In this document: positions 25,157 through 33,277 of the stretch, one piece after another
How positions within the stretch are numbered: position 1 is the first letter of the stretch
How the letters are laid out: the number at the start of each line of letters is the position of its first letter
From: GWF2-38-69 sp965228125
Lineage (GTDB): Bacteria > Verrucomicrobiota > Lentisphaeria > Victivallales > GWF2-38-69
Assembly: GCA_965228125.1 (NCBI GenBank)
Contig: OZ245791.1
Span: forward strand, 310,001-374,000
DNA length: 64,000 bases
Reading direction: 5' to 3'
Translations under genes and position numbers: made by a program
The notes under the pieces: model-generated
Seen by the model: only the letters and a program-made list of their open reading frames with translations
Databases searched by the model: none
Told to the model about the DNA's origin: nothing

Positions 25157-25190
25157 CAATGTTTTAGCTTCTTTTGAACTTCTAGGAATC

Positions 25191-25220
25191 TCTTAGCAAA
25201 GCTAAGACGATAGTCTATAT
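25191..25220 (+). other. Candidate oriT nic region (hairpin plus GTCT/ATA)
   Basis: A perfect 7-bp hairpin TCTTAGC-AAA-GCTAAGA (25191-25207) is followed on the plus strand by CGATAGTCT and ATAT. In R388 the TrwC substrate is a 5-bp hairpin followed by GTATTGTCT/ATAG, so the spacing (nine bases from hairpin to nic) and the GTCT/ATA core match. The predicted nick is between 25216 and 25217. It lies beside a MobF relaxase module and a symmetric binding-site array, as expected for oriT. The GTCTATA core alone occurs by chance, so the hairpin and spacing carry the weight. Confidence 0.5.
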
Positions 25221-25238
25221 AAAAAAATAAAAACCTAT

Positions 25239-25763
25239 TCATATACTGAGACCTTGGCTTTTTAAGTTAAAGTAATGATAGAAAAGGTTCCTTTTGACAT
25301 GATTTAAATGAACTGGTGATTCTAAACTCAAGAGAGATTGCTTATGGAATTCATCCATATAGTCAAAGTGTCCTGAATATTCTATGAATTCTTTTAAGTC
25401 CTCGTATTGCTGCTCATTATCAGTTTGCTTTTCATAAGAAGCAAACCATTTGTCCATCTGCTCTTCATAAGCCTTTTCTTTGACTTGTTTGCTTTTTTGT
25501 ATTTCTATCTCATCGGCGATAGCTTCTTTATCTTTTTTTGATTTATGGACATACTTCGCATAAGCAGCCCGAGCCTCTCTTTTAACTTTTGTTCTGATAA
25601 AGCCGCCTCTAAAATAGTTTCTGGATGCTTTTAATAATTTCTTTAGATAGCTTTCCCAATACCAGGACAAAGCCTCAATCGATCCGGCATAGTCTATCAA
25701 ATCGTTTACTTTTCCTGCATACCCAAAATCTATTAACTCAAGCGTTAAATCATCCCTATTCAT
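25239..25763 (-). CDS. Hypothetical helical protein of the transfer region
   Basis: A 174-residue, highly charged and helical protein (ARAAYAKYVHKSKKDKEAIADEIEIQK at about 64-90; aromatic-rich at both ends: SWYWESYLKK, LFYHYFNL). No signal peptide, membrane segment or known motif is seen. It lies between the candidate oriT and the palindrome cluster at 25844-25890. I do not recognise a family. Confidence 0.5.
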   Translation of the reverse strand: MNRDDLTLELIDFGYAGKVNDLIDYAGSIEALSWYWESYLKKLLKASRNYFRGGFIRTKVKREARAAYAKYVHKSKKDKEAIADEIEIQKSKQVKEKAYEEQMDKWFASYEKQTDNEQQYEDLKEFIEYSGHFDYMDEFHKQSLLSLESPVHLNHVKRNLFYHYFNLKSQGLSI

Positions 25764-25843
25764 TTTCTTATCCTATAGTTATTACTTAGTTATTATTGGT
25801 TGGTTGGATTGTTATTTAGTTATTATTAATTAGTAGTGTTCAA

Positions 25844-25890
25844 TTTCCGTGTCACGGAAAACCGTCCGCGGAAAACCGTGGCACGGTTTT
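25844..25890. repeat. Two adjacent palindromes with a shared CGTGNCACG core
   Basis: TTTCCGTG-T-CACGGAAA (25844-25860) and AAAACCGTG-G-CACGGTTTT (25872-25890) are perfect palindromes with one central base. Between them GGAAAACCGT is directly repeated (25856-25865, 25870-25879), with CCGCGG in between and CGCGGTTTTTTT just after. The high local GC content stands out in this AT-rich window. They fall between the RepA/DnaD-like HTH gene and the hypothetical gene, so an operator, an origin iteron set or a bidirectional terminator are possible. Confidence 0.55.
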
Positions 25891-25911
25891 TGATTCGCGG
25901 TTTTTTTCTTA

Positions 25912-26211
25912 TCATTTTGGAGTTTCAAAAACATCATAAATAACCTCTCCGAATTTCTGGCCTTTTGCTCGTTCCTGGCTTCTTGTTATATATCCGACTC
26001 TAATCAACTCTTTTAATGCCGTAGATATAGCTCCAAGCCCATTTGAGAAATGCCGTGGCAGTTCACGCCGATTGATTATCCAGTCATCCGGCAAGGAAAG
26101 CAGATATGCTAATAACCCTTTTGACTGCATTGACATTTCAGGATTATTGAGGAAGCCTTTATTAAGTATTACATAAGGGCTGCTGTCTCTTTTAATTCGA
26201 TATGTAGCCAT
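25912..26211 (-). CDS. DnaD/RepA N-terminal-type helix-turn-helix protein
   Basis: A 99-residue protein of the kind found at the N-terminus of phage and plasmid replication initiators: YVILNKGFLNNPEMSMQSKGLLAYLLSLPDDWIINRREL, then SALKELIRVGYITRSQER as a winged-helix. Standing alone it is probably a DNA-binding regulator or initiator-like protein. It begins three bases after the excisionase-type gene ends, so the two are co-transcribed. The palindrome cluster lies directly downstream. Confidence 0.65.
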   Translation of the reverse strand: MATYRIKRDSSPYVILNKGFLNNPEMSMQSKGLLAYLLSLPDDWIINRRELPRHFSNGLGAISTALKELIRVGYITRSQERAKGQKFGEVIYDVFETPK

Positions 26212-26214
26212 GGA

Positions 26215-26520
26215 TCAGACTCCGATGTATTTATCGACATCAGAAAATCTGTATCGCACCTGTCCGAAGTGGTTTTGAACTCTTTCGAGAATCCCTTTCT
26301 TTTCAAGGCGATCTACAGTCCTGGGAGATTTGTAGCCCAAGAGTCTTGCTATCTCTTTTTTCGAGATTAATCTGTCCTCTTTTTCTTCTGGCAGGTTTTC
26401 CGGAGCTCCTTTTAGTCTTTGGATAGTTTCAGAAAGTTCTTTCTGGTTAATTATTCCTGCATTAACAAGAGTCTTTGCGTACTCTCTGATAAGGCAGATT
26501 GTTTGCTTTGTCAGTTCCAT
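26215..26520 (-). CDS. Excisionase-type (MerR-like) HTH protein
   Basis: A 101-residue protein with a C-terminal helix-turn-helix: LISKKEIARLLGYKSPRTVDRLEKKGILERVQNHFGQVRYRFSDVDKYIGV, the fold of HTH_17/excisionase proteins. The N-terminal half is helical (TIQRLKGAPENL). Such proteins direct excision or repress early element genes. It is the first gene of the minus-strand block and the last element-like gene before chromosomal nikR. Ribosome binding site GAAAGG precedes the ATG. Confidence 0.65.
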   Translation of the reverse strand: MELTKQTICLIREYAKTLVNAGIINQKELSETIQRLKGAPENLPEEKEDRLISKKEIARLLGYKSPRTVDRLEKKGILERVQNHFGQVRYRFSDVDKYIGV

Positions 26521-26992
26521 TTGTCACTACCTTTCTTTGTTTGTGGTTTGAAGGGGCGACAATAAAATTGAACATTTATAGACAATGGCGATTATTGTTT
26601 TAGGTAGCGCTTAGATAATGAAGTTGTGTTTCGTTACATTTCCTGAATGTATTTGCAATTCAGTAATGTTCCGCAACTTGGCAGAATAAACTGATGCTTT
26701 AACTAGAGTTTACCGATGGCTCAAGGAAACTGCTCCACAGTTGGATAGGTTAGGACTTTTCCAGCCTGATCTAATCTCTTAAACTGGAATTGCGAACTAT
26801 ACAATTATTTGCCAACTACAGAATTTAGGATAATTTTGCTCAGGAATCGACTTATCAACAATTCAACAGGTTTTATTTTGCAAAAGGCTCAAAATAACAC
26901 CTTATTTTTTTCTATTTTAATATTGAAATAATCTCAGCTTAGCCTTAAACAGAGATAACACGATTATAAATACTGTAATACCATGAGACAAC
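26521..26992. other. Intergenic region at the probable element-chromosome junction
   Basis: No supported gene in 472 bases. Seen: the minus-strand promoter region of the HTH pair near 26521-26600, including TATAGACAAT (26577-26586), whose complement ATTGTCTATA equals the nic core of R388 but has no matching adjacent hairpin; and an 18-base near-palindrome TATTTTAATATTGAAATA (26913-26930, one mismatch) about 60 bp upstream of nikR, a possible operator. The element boundary may lie here. No att repeat was recognised. Confidence 0.4.
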
Positions 26993-27424
26993 ATGAATAA
27001 ACTAGTACGCTTCGGGGTTTCTATAGAGGAAGACCTGCATGACAAGTTTAATGAAAGGATAAAGAAATTAGGATATGAAAACAGATCTGAAGCAATAAGA
27101 GATCTAATGAGGAACTCCTTTGTAGAGGACAAGTGGAATAGAAACAGCATAGTTGTTGGTGGTATATCAATAGTTTATGACCATCACAAAAGAGAACTGC
27201 TCAACAAGATTATGGATTTACAACACAATTATCACGAAATAATTATTTCGACACAGCATGTTCATCTTACTCATAATGACTGCCTGGAAATACTTATCAC
27301 CAAAGGTAATGCTCTAACAATAAAAGAATTGTATGGCAAAATCAAGGCTCTTAAAGGAGTTGGGCATGTGAGTATTATGCAGAGTGGAATATTATCTGAA
27401 ATTATAAAGTCAGATGAAAAATAA
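26993..27424 (+). CDS. nikR: NikR-type nickel-responsive regulator
   Basis: A 143-residue ribbon-helix-helix repressor with nickel-binding ACT-like C-terminus. The N-terminus LVRFGVSIEEDLHDKFNERIKKLGYENRSEAIRDLMR is the RHH DNA-binding part (about 1-45). The C-terminal part has YDHHKRELLNKIMDLQHNYHEIIISTQHVHLTHNDCLEIL, with the H-H and HVHLTHNDC nickel ligands (H76 and surrounding His, Cys in family). It sits 23 bases upstream of the nixA-type permease. It probably represses that gene and itself in the presence of nickel. Length and motifs are complete. Confidence 0.93.
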   Translation: MNKLVRFGVSIEEDLHDKFNERIKKLGYENRSEAIRDLMRNSFVEDKWNRNSIVVGGISIVYDHHKRELLNKIMDLQHNYHEIIISTQHVHLTHNDCLEILITKGNALTIKELYGKIKALKGVGHVSIMQSGILSEIIKSDEK

Positions 27425-27447
27425 AAATTTATAAAGGAGTCAAGAAA

Positions 27448-28488
27448 ATGGTTGCAAATGATATGAGCTATACAGGTGTCAAGAGAAAAGCTATTTTGTT
27501 GGTTATTGGTTTGGTTATATTCAACTTGGCAGCATGGGTTCTAGCATTTGCAGCCTTTCATGACTCTCCGAAGCTTCTCATGATATGTCTCATAGCTTAT
27601 GGTTTCGGACTGAGGCACGCAGTTGACGCAGATCATATTGCGGCTATTGACAATGTTACCAGAAAATTTATGTATAATAAGAAATATCCAGTTTCCATAG
27701 GGTTCTTCTTTTCTATAGGCCACTCTACCATAGTTGTGATTCTCTCATTTTTTGTTGCATTGGGTACAATTTTTATGAAATCGCATATGACCAACTTTCA
27801 GGAAATCGGCGGACTGATAGGAACACTAGTCTCATCAGCTTTCTTGTTGGTTATCGCGCTTATAAACTTTATGATATTTATTGATACTTATAAGTCATTT
27901 CTGGCCTACAGGAGAAGCGGTGGACAGAGCGAAGATGTTCAGAATATCCTTGCTCAGAAAGGAGTTATGACTTCGCTCTTTAGACCCCTCTTCCGTTTCG
28001 TCAGTAGATCATGGCATATGTACATAGTAGGATTTCTTTTCGGACTTGGTTTTGATACCGCTACGGAAGTAGGACTTCTTGGCATTTCAGCAACCCAAGC
28101 CGCATCCAACATGTCTGTCTGGGCAATAATGGTCTTTCCGGTTCTTTTCATGTCAGGAATGTCTCTCATTGATACATTCGACGGTATTCTGATGGTAAAT
28201 GTTTACGGTTGGGCTATGGTCAAACCTACTAGAAAACTCTTTTACAATATGTCTATAACTCTACTTTCTTTCTGTGTTGCGCTCTTCATAGGTGCTCTTG
28301 AAGCTCTCTCTATAATTTCAGATCAGCTTGGCCTTAACAGCGGGTTCTGGGCTTATGTAAACAAAATAAATGACAGCTTTGATTACATGGGATTTTATAT
28401 CGTAGGAATCTTCATAGTCTGCTGGATATTGGCCATAATCGTTGCAAAATTCGTAGATCTGGAGCCTGCAAAAGCTTCCATCAAATAA
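27448..28488 (+). CDS. nixA: NixA/HoxN-family nickel (cobalt) permease
   Basis: A 346-residue inner-membrane permease with about eight transmembrane segments. The signature RHAVDADHIAAIDNVTRK (about 52-69) contains the HX4DH motif that binds Ni2+ or Co2+; a second signature, LGFDTATEVGLL, follows near 195-206. It imports nickel, possibly also cobalt. An AAGGAG ribosome binding site precedes the ATG. Together with nikR this is a nickel uptake unit. The B12 regulon lies 7 kb further on, so cobalt supply is also possible, but nikR favours nickel. Confidence 0.9.
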   Translation: MVANDMSYTGVKRKAILLVIGLVIFNLAAWVLAFAAFHDSPKLLMICLIAYGFGLRHAVDADHIAAIDNVTRKFMYNKKYPVSIGFFFSIGHSTIVVILSFFVALGTIFMKSHMTNFQEIGGLIGTLVSSAFLLVIALINFMIFIDTYKSFLAYRRSGGQSEDVQNILAQKGVMTSLFRPLFRFVSRSWHMYIVGFLFGLGFDTATEVGLLGISATQAASNMSVWAIMVFPVLFMSGMSLIDTFDGILMVNVYGWAMVKPTRKLFYNMSITLLSFCVALFIGALEALSIISDQLGLNSGFWAYVNKINDSFDYMGFYIVGIFIVCWILAIIVAKFVDLEPAKASIK

Positions 28489-28573
28489 AAAACACTCCGG
28501 AGTAGAGATCCGTTTCTTATTCAGGGAAAATTTATTTATATAATGTATACAAATGTAATGCATGGAGAAACTA

Positions 28574-29125
28574 ATGGAACCACATATACATAAAGGTAAA
28601 AGTTCTGAAGCGCTTTTAGATAAAATTCATATATTGAAAGAACTTAACATTACACCTGGGAATGTAATACTTGATGCAGGATGCGGAAACGGATACATGA
28701 CAAAGGAGTTTGCCAGAATTTTGAAAAGTTCAGGAAAAATCTATGCGCTAGATCCTGACAAAGATGCAATAGGAAAGTTAAAGGAAGAAACGAAAGGTTC
28801 AATTGTAGAGGCTATTATAGGAGATATTACACACAAAACTATAATACTGGATTTATCGATAGACTTAATTTATATTTCACTTGTTATACATGGCTTTTCG
28901 AGCACTCAAATGTGTTCTTTTATATCAGAAGTAAAGCGCATCTTAAAGCCTTCAGGAAAGTTGGCAATTCTTGAAATAGTCAAAGAAAATACTCCGTTCG
29001 GTCCACCAATGGAAATTAGATTTTCGCCAGAGGAATTAATGAATAAAATTAATTTACATCCTACAAAAACTGTAAAAATTAATCCATGTTTCTATATCCA
29101 GTTTTTCGAGAAAAAAAACATCTAA
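28574..29125 (+). CDS. Class I SAM-dependent methyltransferase
   Basis: A 183-residue methyltransferase. The start at 28574 is preferred to ATG 28562 because GGAG (28564-28567) lies six bases before it. Motif I VILDAGCGNGYMTKEF (about 32-47), then YALDPD and GDIT motifs and a late strand LKPSGKLAILEI (motif-VI-like) form the Rossmann fold. The substrate is unknown. A TATAAT (28537-28542) lies upstream. It precedes the prephenate-dehydrogenase-like gene by four bases. Confidence 0.8.
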   Translation: MEPHIHKGKSSEALLDKIHILKELNITPGNVILDAGCGNGYMTKEFARILKSSGKIYALDPDKDAIGKLKEETKGSIVEAIIGDITHKTIILDLSIDLIYISLVIHGFSSTQMCSFISEVKRILKPSGKLAILEIVKENTPFGPPMEIRFSPEELMNKINLHPTKTVKINPCFYIQFFEKKNI

Positions 29126-29129
29126 AAAT

Positions 29130-29729
29130 ATGGAATTACAAATTATAGGGAATGGAGTTTTTGGCAAATTTTTAGCAACTCTCTTAGCCCCATATGCTTC
29201 GATTCAACAAGAAGCTGATAATATTATTTTGGCTATACCTCTAGAAGCATATGGACAAGAGGCTTCCACTCATATTGGAAAACATTTGATTAATGTTTGT
29301 TCCGTCCAATATGAATCAAATATAATTTGCAGTCGTTACACAAAAAATGTCACAGGGATTCATCCTTTATTTGGACCTCAAAGCTCAAAGCTTAAGAAAA
29401 AGGCTGTTTTGACAAATACATGCTCGAAAACATCGTTAATTATTGAGTTGTTCAAGAAAGTTGAGATAGAGATAATTTCTGAACTACCGGATGGGCAGAT
29501 TATTGATGGGGAATTACATGATAAGATAATGGCAGTTACCCATCTGGCTGGATTACAAGTAGCTGAAGAACTAAAAAGAATAGTTAGTAATGCGTCATGG
29601 GTTCCTGAAAATCTCATCCCACCAAGTTTCCAAAAAATTCGTGATTTTGTAGAACAATGTCAGGATTTTAGTCTAGGAACTATATCCTCTATAAAAGCAA
29701 ATCCATTTGCTTCTATGAATGCTCGTTAG
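29130..29729 (+). CDS. Short prephenate dehydrogenase-like protein
   Basis: A 199-residue protein with an N-terminal NAD(P)-binding GxGxxG (IIGNGVFGKF, about 5-14), then NVCSVQYES, and TGIHPLFGPQSS (about 75-86), the His/Gly-Pro motif of TyrA prephenate dehydrogenases. It is about 80 residues shorter than TyrA, so the dimerisation part is reduced. It could oxidise prephenate or a related compound, or a dedicated natural-product precursor. Translation is linked to the methyltransferase four bases upstream. Confidence 0.6.
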   Translation: MELQIIGNGVFGKFLATLLAPYASIQQEADNIILAIPLEAYGQEASTHIGKHLINVCSVQYESNIICSRYTKNVTGIHPLFGPQSSKLKKKAVLTNTCSKTSLIIELFKKVEIEIISELPDGQIIDGELHDKIMAVTHLAGLQVAEELKRIVSNASWVPENLIPPSFQKIRDFVEQCQDFSLGTISSIKANPFASMNAR

Positions 29730-29855
29730 CCAACCTGTATTCTTAAGTGATAATGTTTTCGGCAATTTTTTCGAGTAGGATTTACCACACCTGCTACAAT
29801 TTAACAACAGGCAGATGATAATGTGATGTATGGTTTTTAATTGGACATTTGTAAT

Positions 29856-32000
29856 TTAAAATCTTGCCAACGTCTGATAAATTATTACGGACAATAAGAA
29901 TGTTATAATCAAAGTCCCGACTGTCCCCCATATTGCCCAATGCCAGTTTGTTTCCTTTGCTATCGCTACTACTGTAGTAAGGCAAGGAGCATATAAAAGA
30001 AGGAATAGAAATAAACTTATTATAGCTGGTAGTGTCCAGGCAGGATCTGATAGAAGCCTCTGCTCAAATATTTTTGAAGAATCCTCATCGTCCTCAGGAT
30101 CTGAATTTCCCATCGAATAAGCTGTTGAGAGTGTTGAAAGAAATACCTCTTTCGCTGCAAAACCGCCGATAAGAGCTATGTTTATTTGCCAGTCAAATCC
30201 AGCATATTTAGTTACAGGTTCAAGCAGCGAGCCTAAACGCCCGGCTAGTGAGTACCTTAAAGCATCGCTCTGTATTATATTAGTTTTTTCATCATCATTC
30301 TGACCTTGCTGTTCAGAAGTGCTCTGCATAGCATCTTTTACAGTAGTTTCCGGCAGTCTTGGGAATGTCATTAGTGCCCACATAACAATTGAAACAGCAA
30401 ATATCACAGTTCCTGCTTTTTTTACGAACTGCCATACCCTGTCCCATGTATGTGTAACAATACCAAAGACAGTAGGCAATCTGTATGGTGGAAGTTCCAT
30501 TATAAATGGTGTAGGATCCCCTTTCAAAATAGTCAGCCTGAGAATAAGTGAAAATATTAGAGCAAAGAACCACGAAGCTAATGTAAGCAAAAGCATTACA
30601 AAAGTTGCCTCGCCTGGAAAAAATGTTTCTGCCAGCATCAGGTAAACAGTAGTTTTAGCTCCACATACCATAAAAGGAGCAGTAAGCACTGTAGCAATTC
30701 TCTCTTTAGGGCTCTTAAGTGTCCTTGCAGTCATTACACCTGGGACTGCACAACCTCCAGGAATTCCTCCCGCTACAATAAATGGCATTACAGATGCGCC
30801 ATGTAGCCCGAAAGTTCTAAAAACTTTATCAAGCATATATGCAATTCTCGCCATGTATCCAAGATCTTCAAGAAAACACAACATTGCAAACATTATAAGA
30901 ATAAGGGGCGCAAAACTTAATACCGCTCCAACTCCATCAATTATTCCTGAAACGATTAGAGACTGGAGTAATTCATTGGATATAATTTTTGCTGCAAGGT
31001 TGCCTATCCATGAGAATCCGTACTGAAGCATTTCTTGGGGAAATGCACCTAATGTAAAAGTTACCCAAAATAGAAAGTAAAGCACAGCCAGCATAATAAT
31101 AGGACCTAATACCCTATTAGTTATTATTTTATCAATAGCCTCTGAAGTATTACGTCTGAAAACATTAGGACGGGATATTATCTTGTCTTTTAGAAGTGAA
31201 GTAATGAACCCATACCTATAATCTGAAATTAAGGCTTCAGGATAAGTTTTCAGAGTCTTTTCAGTATGGGTTGCTAAATTCATCACAATTGATCTTATAT
31301 TATCAGAGATCTCTTTGTTTTCCTTTTCTCCAGAAGCAATTATATCTTGATCGTCTTCCAAATATTTAATAGCCAACCATCTTGCTAGGTGCTTATTAAG
31401 CATAAACTTCTTTTCAACAATTAATTCTTCAATTTTCTGAAGTGATTCTTCAATATCACTTCCATATGATATATGTATTCCCCGAGCATATTTATCAGGA
31501 TTTTCATATCGCTCAATTATTGCATCTATAATTTCAGTTTTTCCAATTCCCCTTCTTGCCACGCATTCTATAACAGGTACCTGCAGCTTTTCAGAAAGTT
31601 TTGCGGAATTAATAACAATGCCTTCGCTTTTTACTTCATCCATCATATTAAGGCCAATAATAATCGGAATACCAATTTCAATAATCTGTATGGCCAGATA
31701 GAGGCTCCTTTCAAGCGCAGTAGAATCAAGCATGCATAATACAATATCCGGTTTTTCTTCAACAAGTACTTTTCTTGCTACGACTTCTTCAAGTGAATAT
31801 GATGTAAGAGAATATGTTCCAGGCAAATCAATAAATTTTATTTTATAAGTGTCATTCTTCCAGTGTCCTTCCATTCTGTCAACTGTTATTCCAGGGTAGT
31901 TTCCCACTCTGGCGGTTGAGCCTGTAAGCATGTTAAACATAGTGCTTTTGCCACAATTAGGCTGCCCTGTAACTGCAACTGTAATGTTTTTTTTAGACAT
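29856..32000 (-). CDS. feoB: FeoB ferrous iron transporter
   Basis: A 714-residue ferrous iron permease. The N-terminal G domain has G1 GQPNCGKST (12-20), G3 DLPGTYSLTSYS and G4 NMMDE; then a spacer and about nine transmembrane segments with two Gate regions, including GGIPGGCAVPGVMTART. The C-terminus ends with KETNWHWAIWGTVG and a final membrane helix. It imports Fe2+ with FeoA. Last gene of a dtxR-DUF2023-feoA-feoB operon; four bases separate it from feoA. No missing motif was seen. Confidence 0.96.
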   Translation of the reverse strand: MSKKNITVAVTGQPNCGKSTMFNMLTGSTARVGNYPGITVDRMEGHWKNDTYKIKFIDLPGTYSLTSYSLEEVVARKVLVEEKPDIVLCMLDSTALERSLYLAIQIIEIGIPIIIGLNMMDEVKSEGIVINSAKLSEKLQVPVIECVARRGIGKTEIIDAIIERYENPDKYARGIHISYGSDIEESLQKIEELIVEKKFMLNKHLARWLAIKYLEDDQDIIASGEKENKEISDNIRSIVMNLATHTEKTLKTYPEALISDYRYGFITSLLKDKIISRPNVFRRNTSEAIDKIITNRVLGPIIMLAVLYFLFWVTFTLGAFPQEMLQYGFSWIGNLAAKIISNELLQSLIVSGIIDGVGAVLSFAPLILIMFAMLCFLEDLGYMARIAYMLDKVFRTFGLHGASVMPFIVAGGIPGGCAVPGVMTARTLKSPKERIATVLTAPFMVCGAKTTVYLMLAETFFPGEATFVMLLLTLASWFFALIFSLILRLTILKGDPTPFIMELPPYRLPTVFGIVTHTWDRVWQFVKKAGTVIFAVSIVMWALMTFPRLPETTVKDAMQSTSEQQGQNDDEKTNIIQSDALRYSLAGRLGSLLEPVTKYAGFDWQINIALIGGFAAKEVFLSTLSTAYSMGNSDPEDDEDSSKIFEQRLLSDPAWTLPAIISLFLFLLLYAPCLTTVVAIAKETNWHWAIWGTVGTLIITFLLSVIIYQTLARF

Positions 32001-32003
32001 TTT

Positions 32004-32234
32004 TTATTCCACCTCGCAAACAATATAGTCAGCTTCGCTATTTCTTAATGTAAGAGTAAAACCTATAAGCTTGATAGCAACAGGATCATATAAAGGGGCC
32101 TTGCCGATAATTGTGAATTCAGAACCCTGCAATACTCCCATGTCTCTAATCCGTTTGCCGAGTTCTCCTTTGGCTATTACGCTTTTTATCACACCTTTCT
32201 GGTTGACTTTCATTTTCCGCATCGGAATAATCAT
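32004..32234 (-). CDS. feoA: FeoA ferrous iron transport accessory protein
   Basis: A 76-residue SH3-like protein (VNQKGVIKSVIAKGELGKRIRDMGVLQGSEFTII, then PVAIKLIGFTLTLRNSEADYI), typical of FeoA, which supports FeoB. It sits directly between the DUF2023 gene and feoB with three-base gaps on each side, so one transcript encodes all. Confidence 0.93.
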   Translation of the reverse strand: MIIPMRKMKVNQKGVIKSVIAKGELGKRIRDMGVLQGSEFTIIGKAPLYDPVAIKLIGFTLTLRNSEADYIVCEVE

Positions 32235-32236
32235 AA

Positions 32237-32581
32237 TCAGATTACTCCCCTGTTTGCCAAAATGTCTTTTCCCTTGAATTTAAGATATCTTTCACATTGC
32301 TGTTTACGGCAATACCCGAGCATTGTCCCAAGTATAAAATCTTCTTCAGGAGTATAATCCGTCAGGCGATCTTTACCTATCTGCTTTAATATTTCTATAC
32401 AATCAGCATCGCCAAAAAAGATATTTATTGCCTTGTCGCTCAAGGAGTAAATTTGGTATGCGATTTTCAACTTCTCAAGACGCCTCACTATCTCAAAGTA
32501 GTTTGTCTTGGGTGTAGTGTGTAAAATCAGGTTTCTTAAACCTTTTTGATATTCATAAATATGGTGATTAAATACTTTCAT
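32237..32581 (-). CDS. DUF2023 family protein
   Basis: A 114-residue alpha/beta protein: KVFNHHIYEYQKGLRNLILHT, then KLKIAYQIYSLSDKAINIFFGD, and the conserved C-terminal EDFILGTMLGYCRKQQCERYLKF. This matches DUF2023, known mainly from anaerobes and found near iron uptake genes. The two cysteines in GYCRKQQCE are conserved-looking and could bind metal. It overlaps the dtxR-family gene by 14 bases and precedes feoA by two, so it belongs to the iron uptake operon. Function is unknown. Confidence 0.7.
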   Translation of the reverse strand: MKVFNHHIYEYQKGLRNLILHTTPKTNYFEIVRRLEKLKIAYQIYSLSDKAINIFFGDADCIEILKQIGKDRLTDYTPEEDFILGTMLGYCRKQQCERYLKFKGKDILANRGVI

Positions 32582-33017
32582 AATATTCCTTAAACCTCTT
32601 AATCATGTTCAATGCGTTCTGATCCTGTTTCAAAAAAGAATTAAATGCCGATATTCTGCTCTTGAAATCATCATCTACTATATGTTCGATTCGGCATGCC
32701 GTCTTTTCAGAATATGCCCTGCTAAACCCAAGCACATCGTCAAAAAAATCAGCAAGAACTTCATGCCTTGCTAACAATGTTTTTGCCACTTCTTCACCAC
32801 TATGTGTCAGCGTGACAGGTTGCCTTGTCCGATAGTTGATAAGATTTGCTTTTGAAAGGGATTGCAATACATCAACTACTGAAGGCATACTGATATGAAG
32901 TTCAGTGGCTATCTCACTGGTATGCGCATGCTCATGTTTTTCGCACAAAGAATGTATCGTCTCAATATATTCCTGCTGAGCTAGTGAAAGATTCTCTATT
33001 GAATTATTGTCATGCAT
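32568..33017 (-). CDS. DtxR/IdeR-type metalloregulator
   Basis: A 149-residue metal-dependent repressor: an N-terminal winged-helix (LAQQEYIETIHSLCEKHEHAHTSEIATELHISMPSVVDVLQSLSKANLI, about 10-58) and a dimerisation domain with metal-binding residues (HSGEEVAKTLLARHEVLADFF, then CRIEHIVDD). It heads the DUF2023-feoA-feoB operon, so it most likely represses iron uptake when Fe2+ (or Mn2+) is ample. It is short of the SH3-like third domain of IdeR, as is common. A set of TTAGG-N4-CCTAA boxes lies at 34776-34846. Confidence 0.88.
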   Translation of the reverse strand: MHDNNSIENLSLAQQEYIETIHSLCEKHEHAHTSEIATELHISMPSVVDVLQSLSKANLINYRTRQPVTLTHSGEEVAKTLLARHEVLADFFDDVLGFSRAYSEKTACRIEHIVDDDFKSRISAFNSFLKQDQNALNMIKRFKEYYESI

Positions 33018-33277
33018 AAGTAAAATAATTTTATATTAATACCTCGATTACGTAACCGGTTCCAGGCAGAGAAATTCATATCAATTTAGTCTCTGCCCCC
33101 TCTACAATATCCTGATCTATCTAAATCATAGAATTCTCTTCTATGAAAACCTTTTCAACTTTTGCGTTCCTACAAAGAATTGTTGAGATAGAAATCACCG
33201 CCAAAAACCTTTTTCATTTTTTTCCTCTATTTTTTAAGCAACCAGAGTCATAATTAAGGAGATAAAATACAGCAGAA

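Larger units (their letters stand above)
1..26520. mobile_element. Right part of a conjugative element (ICE or integrated plasmid) with cargo
   Basis: The stretch holds two separated blocks of conjugation genes on the minus strand: mating-pair formation genes at 1-4760 and a MobF relaxase module at 20379-26520. Cargo lies between them (regulator, restriction/defence operon, toxin-antitoxin-like pair). The left end is outside the window. The right end is placed at the last element-like gene (excisionase-type HTH, start 26520), because nikR and later genes look chromosomal. I found no integrase and no clear att repeat, so the exact boundary and whether this is an ICE or an integrated plasmid are inference. 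Confidence 0.75.

Noticed and set aside
26577..26586. Alternative nic site (ATTGTCTATA on the minus strand)
   Set aside because: It equals the R388 core but has no strong hairpin at the right distance; it also overlaps a likely promoter -10. Kept only as a fallback to 25191-25220.
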